Source: Limanda limanda
Taxonomy: Eukaryota > Chordata > Actinopteri > Pleuronectiformes > Pleuronectidae
DNA: 64,000 bases
Assembly (NCBI RefSeq): GCF_963576545.1
Contig: NC_083651.1
Location: 24,245,748 to 24,309,747 of the forward strand
Direction: 5' to 3'
The position numbers were made by a program, and so were the translations under genes. Shown piece by piece: positions 11,977-21,795 of this stretch. The notes below the pieces were generated by a model. The model was not told the DNA's origin, searched no databases, and was given only the letters and a program-made list of their open reading frames with translations. Numbering within the stretch: the first letter of the stretch is position 1; each line of letters opens with the position of its first letter.

Positions 11977-12751
11977 TGTCAGGCCTGGACTGAAATGAGG
12001 ACTCAGATGCAGAGGATTACACGTACCAGCACACTTTATTGAATTCAGATCCTCTATGAAGAGTGACAAACGATTGGGCTATGAAAAACTCACTTAATAT
12101 ATCTAAGACCTGGCAAGAATAACTTGGGGAAAGAAAAACTCCCTAATAAATTCAAAACACACACTAGAAAAAGAAAAAGGTTTAAAACCTAAATCGCTCC
12201 CGAAGGATGACAAACAAAAGGCTAGAGCAAGAAATCAAAAGCGCTCCCGAAGGAGGAAAACCAAACAACTATGAAACGGTACAAAAGAAAAGGCTCACCT
12301 AAACAAGAGGCTCAACAAACTAACTAAAACTCTCTAAACATAAATTGCTCCAAAAGGGAGGAAGAAAAACATGATTACAAACAACACAAAACGAAGCTAA
12401 ACTACAAAACTTTAACAAATGAAAAATCACTCTCAAGGAGAAAACAGAAAACAACTTACGTGGCGTAGCAAAACTCTTTGGCAAAAATGACAATGACTGT
12501 GGAAAAGGGCTTAGGTGCACGGACAAGGACGAAACACTTTGGCACAAGACAAAGGGGAGACGCAGACTATAAGCACATGAGGGTGAAGGGAACAGGCGGA
12601 AACAATCCGGGATCAGGGGAGACAATCAGACCGGTGACACATGAGGAAGGGCAAGTGACCTGAAACGAGAGGAGAGTTAGGATTTCAAAATAAATCAGGA
12701 AGTTACGAGACAAAAAACCCAAGACAAGACAAACCTCACCGCGGTGTGACA
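11977..12751 (-). mobile_element. Solo LTR (775 bp) in IFNGR2-like intron 5
   Basis: The element has TGTCAGG...TGTGACA ends and is flanked by the 5-bp duplication GTCAA (11972-11976 and 12752-12756). Read on the minus strand it begins TGTCACACC and carries AATAAA about 60 bases before its end, like the R-U5 part of an LTR. No internal retroelement genes are attached. Internal GCTCCCGAAGGA words repeat. The long minus-strand frame at 12320-12625 falls inside it and has no domain. Confidence 0.75.
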
Positions 12752-13071
12752 GTCAAAGGTTTTGTGAGTGTATCTTGAATTTGAGAGTTTGTGTGTACTG
12801 TTTTGAGGAAGATTCAGGAATTGCATATTAGCAATTCATATCAACTGTAACATGGTCTTACTTGAAACAGGGATGACCTCACACCGGGTGCAACTTTCCA
12901 GTCCAACTGGTTGATCGTAGAGAATATACTGCACCTTCTTACAGTAACGTTGACCCTCTTCCAGCTTTAGGAGGGTCACTGAAGAAGTACAATATTCATA
13001 CTTCTGCTGAAGAGATGTTTGGATTACAATGACACATTAATTGTTACACGCCTATAATAATAATATTGATA

Positions 13072-13095
13072 ATAATGTGTGTGTGTGTGTGTGTA
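13072..13095. repeat. (GT)n microsatellite
   Basis: An uninterrupted GT/TG run of about 20 bases lies in the intron between exons 5 and 4 of the IFNGR2-like gene. Confidence 0.85.
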
Positions 13096-13699
13096 ATGTG
13101 TAGGAAGACAAGCCTTTGCCTACAGCTCTTCTGGAGTCCTGTATTTACTCTCACACTGTATATATTCTGTTTATTGTATATATTAGTTTGTATTCCATTT
13201 ATATTTTTCTATAAGTATAGCATGTTTACTTAATATTACTTTACAGATGTGAATGTAACGTTAGTCCCATACACATAGAAAAGAAGCAACAGCATACTGC
13301 ATTCTTGCTAAGTTGATGATGAGTCTCACCTGCAGTGACTCTCCTTCCTTGCCATAGTAAACCTTGTGTATTACATGGTCTGCATGATCCCAAACCATGC
13401 TGTGGTTCCCGCTCAGATTCACAGTCAGTGAGCCAGGCCGTGCAACCAGTCTTACCTCAGGGCTACAAGAGTCACCTTGAAAAAAAGAGGGTACAAATTC
13501 TCTGAGAAAATCTCATTTACAAACCGTTTAATTATCCATGTTGCTGCTGTTGTTAAAATGAGATGTAAATGAAAACAAGAAAATCAGAACTATACAACTG
13601 GTCACATAAAACAGAAGGAAAGATACAAAACTTGACTAACTATGCAGAGGAAAGTGTATATTGCGCCACATAACAGGAGTTTTTAGCTGTTAAGGGATG

Positions 13700-14110
13700 C
13701 TCTACATACGCACACGTCTGCATCTCATTCCAGGGCAGGAACACAGGGAGCCCTGCACAGCTCAACTGCCCCAGCCAGAGCACAGAGAGACATGGCAGGG
13801 ACCCAGGGGGCGCTGCACAGCTCCACTGGCCTACCCAGAGTGCGTACATCTCGGCTACTGGACCACAAAACCAGGGCAAATTTTGCAGGTGGCCTGCATA
13901 GCTCTCCAGCCTGAGGCAGACCTCACACAGCTGGGGCAGGAACACAGGGACCATGGACAGCTCCACTGGCCCACCAAGCCCGGGGGAAAGCACCCAGAGC
14001 ACGATTCCACAGGCAGTGTCGGTTGCTAAGCAAGATCTAAGCAACATTCTTACACCCAGGCCAAACTGGGTGCGGTAGCGGGGCAGGACGGCTGCGCCGT
14101 GGTGCTGCTG
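13700..14110. repeat. GC-rich intronic segment with internal repeats
   Basis: The phrases GGGCAGGAACACAGGGA and CACAGCTC(A/C)ACTGGCC recur two or three times at irregular spacing. Both strands are open here (minus 13640-14146, plus 13697-14029). That is expected from repeat composition and is not evidence for a gene. Confidence 0.5.
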
Positions 14111-14564
14111 CATTTCACGACTGTCGACAGAGGGAATATTTCTCATGCTGTTCTGGTATAACGACTGTATTTCCTTGGTTATGATCTCAACTTAATGCCA
14201 GTACTCATGGTATATAGTCATGCATCTTTCGGTATTGCGATAACAGTGTCTCTGAGGCTTCTCAATCATGCACCAATTCATCAATTTGAATGGTATTTAG
14301 GATGATGATCATAAGTGGGGTGCATGATGGGAGCGGTAGCCCTGTTAGGGGTGTAAGCTTTTTTCAACTGCTGTTTGGTAACAAACACGTCTACAAACCT
14401 GTAACTACCATCAATGTGTAGCTGAGAAACATAATGGACATGAGTGCACAATATATCACTTGTGGAGAAATCTCATTCAATCACAACTAAATGTAAAGCT
14501 TCCATTAAGCAGAAAGAGTAGAAACATTACAGTACTGCAGTTTACTTTGTGTTTGTTTAAAAAG

Positions 14565-14850
14565 ATCCAGAGTTCTTGAGTCACGCATTGAGACACATTG
14601 GAAACGTACTTCACCTGCTAAACACTGGAAATCAGTTTTCAAGTGACCAGAACGATCCGGATTCATGAAAAAAAAACTAAACTAAAACTAAATAAATGTA
14701 ATCGCCAGGTTGTGTGTAAGCAGTGACAAAGAGGAGCAGACAGAAAGTAACAGGGATACACACACCTACACAGACGAAATGCTGAAAGACTGATCTTATA
14801 CAATGCAAACCTAAAAGCTCAGCTAAATCATAACCATCCCATCCAGTTTA
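14565..14850. repeat. Dispersed repeat family, copy 1
   Basis: The words ATCCGGATTCATGA, GTGACAAAGA(G/C)(G/C)AGCAGACA and TAACCATCCCA are shared with about 26810-27025. Part of the pattern also occurs at about 50285-50430. No coding capacity is seen. It is probably a non-autonomous DNA element, class unknown. Confidence 0.45.
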
Positions 14851-15293
14851 TTGAGCTGGTTAAATATATGCTCTGCTGAATGTTATATATTTATTCAAGA
14901 GCGATTTTTGTTACCAGAGCCAGATATTCAATTCTATTAATTATTTTTTCTGTGTGTCATTTATTTTATTAATGTTTGATTTATTCAGGATATGCACACG
15001 GAGCATAACACAGCCACGCTCACTCTCATCTCTGGTGATACCGACATTACAAAAGTGGAAAGATGTCTGTGTGGGAAGATGTACCAGCCTGCACCTAATG
15101 TTGTCAAAGCTGAGGATAGGGAACAGAAACAACACATTAACATCAGTCCAGAACCTGGATAATGACAGTATCATTTATTGATGTGTCACTCAACTTTTTG
15201 TTTGATTGAATTATTGTTGCAGCTGTAAGACACATTTCATATATTAAACTGAAATATAGTACAGCACAACCAGCAAAGACACTGGTTGTGTGT

Positions 15294-15665
15294 TAAAGGG
15301 GACATATTATGAAAATTCCACTTTTGTAGTGCTTCTACACGTTAATTTGGGTATCTGGCGTGTCTACAGTCCCAAAAACTCTTGAAAAAAAACCCTCCCG
15401 CGATTTGTTGTAGTTCCTCTATGTCAGAAACTATAAGCTAGAGTGAGTCAAATGGGAAAACAGCAGATTGTGACCTCACAGTCTGTCTGCATGGCATAGC
15501 CCCCCCCCCCCCCCCAGATCTGGTGGAGTGTGTACGGTGTGACAGGGGGGGCGGGGCAGTAAGAGGGGGGGGGGGGGGCGGAGCACTCAAAACAGGACAA
15601 TCTGAGGAGGGCTGTTTTCACGAAGAGCGAGAAGCGCATAGGTCACGTGTCCCCAGCCTTGTGAC
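15294..15665. mobile_element. TTAA-flanked MITE copy 1
   Basis: The copy begins TTAAAGGGGACATATTATG and is nearly identical for about 220 bp to 16316-16530. TTAA at the boundary is the target typical of piggyBac-type elements. The copy contains a run of about 17 C at 15500-15516 and a G-rich tract near 15545-15580. The right end is not resolved. Confidence 0.5.
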
Positions 15666-16315
15666 TCAAGATTACCTGGAATTCATACTAATTCTAGTGC
15701 ATTTTCCCTACCATGGTTTTCAAGATTACAGTGTGCAGTACCTGGCGGGTGCATGTTTTAAGATGACCCAAATACAAGCTGCTAAGATGTCACATGTCTC
15801 TTGAGCTCATGGAAAGGACCTACACCATATTGTTTCTGTATTTAGTATGACTTTTAGGAAAACAGACAATGTAGAAACAATGATACTGTGATGGTAATTG
15901 ACTGTGGCTGGCCAGTACCCACTTTCGACTAGATCAGCCATGTCCACTGCACAAGTCTTTCCACAGGAGCAGCTACCATGTGGGAGGGACAGATTGTATC
16001 TGCCTGAAAAACCAAGACAAAACGTGTTTACTTAGATGCACAAGCAATTTAAAATTGCATTACTGTATGAAAGATGAATTTTTTAAACATTACCATTCAT
16101 GCCAATCAAAATGACCTGCTTTCTGGTGGAAACAGTTGTTGTCCCAGATGAACAATCACAGCAGGGAAGTGCGATTGGTAAAAAACATTCTAGGAAGCAA
16201 GGGGAAAATAATTTGATAAAGTAAATTCCAATATCACCATCTTTAATCAGTTGAGGTATTCTGTCAGTGCGATAACTTATTTCACCCATCATATTTGGAT
16301 TGAATCAAATTTATT

Positions 16316-16530
16316 TAAAGGGGACATATTATGAAAATTCCACTTTTGTAGTGCTTCTACACGTTAATTTGGGTATCTGGCGTGTCTACCATCCCAAAAA
16401 CTCTTGAAAAAAAAAACTCCCGCGATTTGTTGTGGTTCCTCTGTCAGAAACTATAAGCTAGAGTGAGTCGAATGGGAAAACACCAGATTGTGACCTCACA
16501 GTCTGTCTGCGTGGCATAGCCCCCCCCCTT
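16316..16530. mobile_element. TTAA-flanked MITE copy 2 (truncated)
   Basis: This is a near-identical partner of the start of the 15294 copy. It breaks off after the C run at about 16528, in the intron between exons 2 and 3 of the IFNGR2-like gene. Confidence 0.55.
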
Positions 16531-16744
16531 CAAGATCCTTGTGGTATTTTGACCAAAAAATGTTACAGACATTTCATTAAGAGATTCATTATCGAGATTC
16601 CTCAGTCTCAGCCAAAATGAAATCATTGCACATTGAACATCCTCACCTACGGTACTGAACAGTGTAGGTGACATCTCTCTCTTCAGTGGCAGGAGTCCAT
16701 GTCAGCAGCCACTTATCAACATGAATGTTTTGGGGTGGTGCCGG

Positions 16745-17456
16745 TGTAACAGACATGAAACACACGCAACTCAGGACTTGATATTTGTTGCTTTATTCTC
16801 CTGCAGACCTGCAGATATGGAGTGAATGTCACTGTGAGTTAGCAGCTCCACACAACAGTCCTCTGTGAGGAAAAGTTGAACTGCTCTTTTTTTTTTTTTT
16901 ATCTTCTCCACACAAAAACCACACACAACAAACCACTGTAAAAACAGTCATTAAACCAAAATAGAAACCCCACATACCTGCAGATATGGAGTGAATGTCA
17001 CTGTGAGTTAGCAGCTCCACACAACAGTCTACAAAATAAAATACATTAACATCAGAGCCTGTCAAAATCCACGTGGCGAAAACAAAATGGCGGCCGCATT
17101 AAAATAAAAACATCTCCGTGGATGATAAATAACAACATTTACAAAACATATAAACATCCGAAACAACAACACAAGATACCTATATATACAATATACAATT
17201 TACAACGGTAATTTCTTTAAGGAAAACTATAAACAGTGCGGAGCTTTTCTGCATGCCACCTACCCTCTGTGAGGAAAAGTTTAACTGAGGGAACAAAAGA
17301 ACTGACAGGAAGTAACACACTCGGGGAGCACAAAAAGTGATACACAGTGACATCACTTCCGCAGGAAGGGTTAACAAAATAAAATAACATAATAAAATTC
17401 ACACAACTACAAATTATAAACAAAAATAAATACAGTGCATTCTTATCTCTGTTACA
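16745..17456 (-). mobile_element. Solo LTR (712 bp) inserted in IFNGR2-like exon 2
   Basis: The ends are TGTAACAGA and TCTGTTACA, flanked by the 4-bp duplication CCGG (16741-16744 and 17457-17460). On the minus strand it ends with AATAAAGCAAC about 55 bases before TGTTACA, the expected place for an LTR polyadenylation signal. So it lies in the sense direction of the receptor gene. A segment of about 53 bp starting ACCTGCAGATATGGAGTGAA occurs twice, at about 16806 and 16977. Removing the LTR and one CCGG joins the two halves of exon 2 in frame (…TPAPPQ…). Confidence 0.85.
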
Positions 17457-18373
17457 CCGGCGTAGCCTCAGACACCACTGGAACTGATGGGAATGAATTA
17501 ACCAGTGAATTATAAAAAGCCCAATTTTGTTTCTGAGAATCATACTGTTATTTGATGGGAAGAAGATCTCTTTGTATGCATTTCAATTAAAGGTTTGATT
17601 TTTCCAGTCCAGTCTACAACGGTCTTTTACTAACAGAATGTACATAAAATGTAGTGTGTAATGTTGTTCCATCTTGTAAATGCAATGCTTTTATGGCTCT
17701 AACAGCATTGCCACTACATGCCTTAACTCAAAAACTGAAGCGTTATTTGTTCAAAGAACAATTCCGGCAGTCAGACTAATTAGTCACTGTCTCTTACAAG
17801 AAAAGTAACCAGGGAGCTAAGAGTGAGCTTCAAGTTCCTGTAGCTGCTGTTTTTCGTAATAACATGCCTCTCTCAATCTGTGTGGGTAGATATTTTGTTG
17901 ATCCAGAGGGGAATTAAAAAAAGGCCATAATGAGTCAAGAATAAGTGCACTGCAAGTGAAATGAGAGTCTAGCCACCAGAACTACTAGAGTGCTATCACT
18001 GTAAAGAAGTATGTCCTAATGGAGATATTGACAATACAATATTTGAAGTCTAAAGGGGATTGAAAGACAAAAGTAACAGAAGCAGGGTATTGAGGCCAAA
18101 TAACAAATGTAAGTGTATTTAAAATAGTCAAACTTAAAATACAAGACGAGATATATAACAAAGGCTTCAACGAAAGCGGTCACTGAAATTACCTTGGACG
18201 ACGGCTTGAATACAGAGCAACATGAGAAGCATCGCGCCTGCGTCATTTCAGTGAGTAATCAAAGTTGTCTCTACTGAAAACATAATGTATATGTTGTACT
18301 ATAACTTTGGCAGAGATGTCTTTTTTACTGCGACACTTCCCTAAAGGTAGCGTTTGGGAAGTTACGTTAATAG

Positions 18374-18402
18374 AGAGGGAGAGAGAGAGAGAGAGAGAGA
18401 GA
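18374..18402. repeat. (GA)n microsatellite upstream of IFNGR2-like exon 1
   Basis: A run of about 29 bases of GA repeats lies roughly 140 bp upstream of the IFNGR2-like start codon. No TATA box is evident around it. Confidence 0.85.
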
Positions 18403-19081
18403 CAGATTTGGAGCTTTACCGCCACCAACTGTTCTGGAGGGTAGATCTAATAAACTTAAAGCTGAATCCCATATGCAAAACGCTCTGTTCTGCAATCAAT
18501 CCAAACATATAGTTTCTAGCAAGTTACATAAGCAAACACTCAAGTGTATGTGCACATGTCTGTTGGCTATCTGACAATATCTCTCTCAACTATAGTAGCA
18601 ACTGAGCTGCTCCTCCTGAAAAAAATATAAAACACCTCCTGTCCTCCATGTACAGACACCACTGCATATAAAGTTGATATAAAATAATTTAGCATGATCT
18701 GTCCATGACAAGGAAACTGATAGGAGCAAAAAAGACAAACCTTTAACGTGAAATAAAAACTACTTGCTGGAATCATCCCTATTGTCAAAAGTGGCTCTAC
18801 AGAGAATCTATTTCAGTGTAGGTGATATGTGAACTTACCCTCTAACAGAGACTGTAGGTTACCTGTATGAGCAACTTATTACGGACCATGATTACATTTG
18901 CGGCCAAGCTAATTGTAACAGGAACAAAGGAACCTTGCCAATTGCTGACAGCATGGCATCTGCATGGTAAGGGTCATATAGGAGGGTATTGACACACCAT
19001 ACGTTTGTTCACTGAGTGAGACATGGATAGGACCAATGCATCAGGCACAGCACCACTTATTCCTTACTGTGTATCTAGTGC

Positions 19082-19190
19082 AGTATATCAATCAATCAAA
19101 TTTTATTTGTATAGTACATATTCACAAATTACAATTGGTCTCTTAGGGCTTTAACAAGGTGTGACATCCTCTGCCCTCATATATATTTAT
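19082..19190 (-). repeat. LINE 3'-tail fragment (RTE/Rex3-like)
   Basis: The words ATCAATCAATCAAATTTTAT, TTAGGGCTTTAACAAGG and GTGTGACATCCTCTGCC are the familiar 3' tail of an abundant fish RTE-type LINE. No reverse transcriptase sequence is attached. Confidence 0.6.
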
Positions 19191-19199
19191 GTTCTGACA

Positions 19200-21600
19200 C
19201 TTGCTTTGTCTTTTTTTTTTAAATAAATAAATATAATTGTTATGTTCTAAATACAAAAAAAACATACTACTTCACTGCTAAATTTATGTGAGATTAAATA
19301 AGATAAGGGGGGAAATACATGCTTAAATCGAGGGAGATAATTGAGCCAGTGCTGTAATATTTCCTAAAATAGTTTTTCGAAGTCTGACGGCACAATCTGG
19401 TATAGTTAGGGTGTCGCAAATTAAATATTCAATCAAAGTCATGTATATTTGGTTATGACACAGAAAGCTGGCATGGAGACAGTCAACAATTAAAGGATGT
19501 GACTATGGGAAAACTGACATTATAAAAAAATATTTAATCACCATGAAAAATGTGACAGGTACAGAGGTGCAATGACTCATTGATTCATCAATCACACAAA
19601 AACGACAACTGTATTTTGATAATCTACTAATGATGGGCATTTTCCAAAACGTCAGACATTTTATAGACTAAATTAGCAATCAGGAAATTTATCGACAGAT
19701 TAATTGAAAAAGAAGAGTCAATAGTTACAGCCCTACTGAGGTTAAACATTGTTGCAGTCTTGTGTAAGTGCGTGCCTGAGAGAGAGAATCAGCATGCAGA
19801 AAAGTCACTAATTTAGTCACAGAGGATTCGCATTGGGGTGTTTTATTTCATTATCTTTGATTGTCCATTAACATGGCTGCTGTAGATTCACCAACACACA
19901 GCTTGACAAGAGGCTTAGACACAATATCAACAAAGAAATATATGTTCAGACAATGCAAAGGAAATTCAGCAACAACGATGAACTTATTTCACAAAAAAAT
20001 TGCTAAGGTTCTTTTGATCTTAGTTGAATGTAAAGTCATGGATTAAGTGATCTGGAAAAACAAGTAAGGTAACATTTATAACTAACTGAACCAGGTTTCT
20101 CCATCAAAACCTAAAAATACACACAACATGAGAACAGCAGAAGTAGAAATAATATTTTATTTAAGTTATATGCAAATATGAGAAAAAAAATCTCTTTTCA
20201 GAACAAGAGAAACTTAAATGGCACCAAGATTCTATTAGAATCATAAATGGAAGATTAAATGTAATTACATTGTGTTTAAGCTTTTCTCAGATCCACATCA
20301 CAAGCACACCAAATACAAACTAATTATCTTTAAATAATGTTTTAGAAACATTACTATTTAGAGGATCTTTTATGGATGGACTGATAACTGCCGTGATTAC
20401 GAGACATTTTATCAAAATGAACCGAACCATTTTGACAATGACCAGCACTGCCCAAGGCATACAATATATTTACATGGATACATGTAGAAACTCAATGTTT
20501 ACATGTTTGGAGGGAGCATGAACAGACTCAAAATCTCTGTTGGCATTTGACTTGTGATAAAAGAAACTAGTAGTAGTCACACAACAGGAGTCTTGGCCCG
20601 GATATGTGCGCGCTAGACAGGAGTACACATGAAATCCATTTTTCTCAAAGATGGTTTTCGGTCATTATAAGTAGGTCTTATCACACCAAGGCATGTTAAT
20701 TTTTCCTGTAAGTTTGGTTTTAATATGTAATTTGGTTCTATAAAAACAGAGTGAAACATCATGATTGACAGCTGAGACTGTCAAGTGGGTATATTGGCGG
20801 GAGCAGAGGGAGGAAATGGAGATGCATCATTAATTGTCCAGTACATTTTGGATCAGGCTAATTATTCCCAGTTCAAAATCAGACTGGGTCTAAGTCTCTT
20901 TAAATTATATATACTACTGTAAAAAGGATGTCACATATTGCATTTTAGGAACACCTGCCTGGTTACCTCTGGTCTTCCCCTTTTTTACTTCACACCAATA
21001 AATATCTAACTGTCAACCATACCCTGAAAATATTTTTCCAATTTAGGCAGAACGTTTTGGTTAAAGGTTTTTCTAAGAATATGTCCGGTATGTATTAATT
21101 ACCTTTTGATTATTTGGACTATCCAATACCAATGGAACTATTAAGTCCTGGTTCACAATTGCTGTATTGTGTTTTTTTTTTACTTGACTTTACTGCACAG
21201 TGCTTTGACGTCATCCATCCCATCCATTAACTTTGTTACCGAATCAGCTACTTTTAATATCTTATTAAAGCACTGGATATTGAAAGACAGATAAAACATG
21301 ATTTTACACTCAAAAACATTATTAATGCAGACTGAAACAAATATACACTAAATCCCTCAGACAGTCATATTTCAGCGACATGTCAACCCCTCACAGAATA
21401 AAATCAGGATTAAGACATTGGCTGCTGAAGATGAGCACTAACAGTACTCCTGGTTGGTGCCAAATGTAGGTCACTGACGGAACTGGATCTTCAAAAGCAA
21501 TTTTAAAGAGAGCTACACAAACACTTTCTTTTTAGTTTAACAACACACTTCCTTATTGGAAAGTGAGATGGTGTGTGATAGGTCAACAGTTTTCTTCCTT
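19200..21600. other. Intergenic region between crfb5 and the IFNGR2-like gene
   Basis: This is AT-rich sequence without supported exons or RNA genes. The + frame at 19861-20046 has no domain. A TTTATT (AATAAA on the minus strand) at 21640-21645, about 150 bp past the crfb5 stop, is a plausible crfb5 polyadenylation signal. Confidence 0.45.
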
Positions 21601-21795
21601 GTGTGAGTCAGTCATTCGTGACCTTGTTTTTTCTAGAAATTTATTTTACAGGAACAAAAAGCCACACTGTCATTATCCACAAACCTCCAGTTTCCTTAAT
21701 ATCATCCTTGCTTTATGTTACTTTGCAACAAATATATTTTTCAATGCATATTTTCAGACACACATGTCTACAATGCCCTCATCTGCTATCAGAAG

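Larger units (their letters stand above)
11582..18232 (-). pseudogene. ifngr2: IFNGR2-like class II cytokine receptor (crfb6), disrupted
   Basis: This is the interferon-gamma receptor beta-chain homologue, a membrane receptor that would signal with IFNGR1. Exon 1 is 18193-18232 (signal peptide MLLMLLCIQAVVQ). Exon 2 is 17461-17483 plus 16647-16744, split by a solo LTR (PAPPQNIHVDKWLLTWTPAT). Exon 3 starts at 15999 (CSCGKTCAVDMADL) but lacks its second half. Exon 4 is 13330-13475 (PGSLTVNLSGNHS, KVYYGKEGESLQ). Exon 5 is 12862-13006 (LEEGQRYCKKVQYI). A transmembrane exon at about 11582-11708 has ASIFLGIGVLVIALSTAML but needs a one-base shift to join its 5' part. A possible tail remnant at 11401-11436 reads into stops. 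The readable phases 1,2,0,1 and the position beside crfb5 support the identity. As sequenced the gene should not make a full receptor. Confidence 0.7.

Noticed and set aside
12320..12625. 101-codon minus-strand open frame
   Set aside because: It lies wholly inside the solo LTR at 11977-12751, with no domain and low-complexity composition.
13640..14146. 168-codon minus-strand open frame (and a plus-strand frame over it)
   Set aside because: It reflects GC-rich internally repeated sequence in an intron; both strands are open and no domain is seen.
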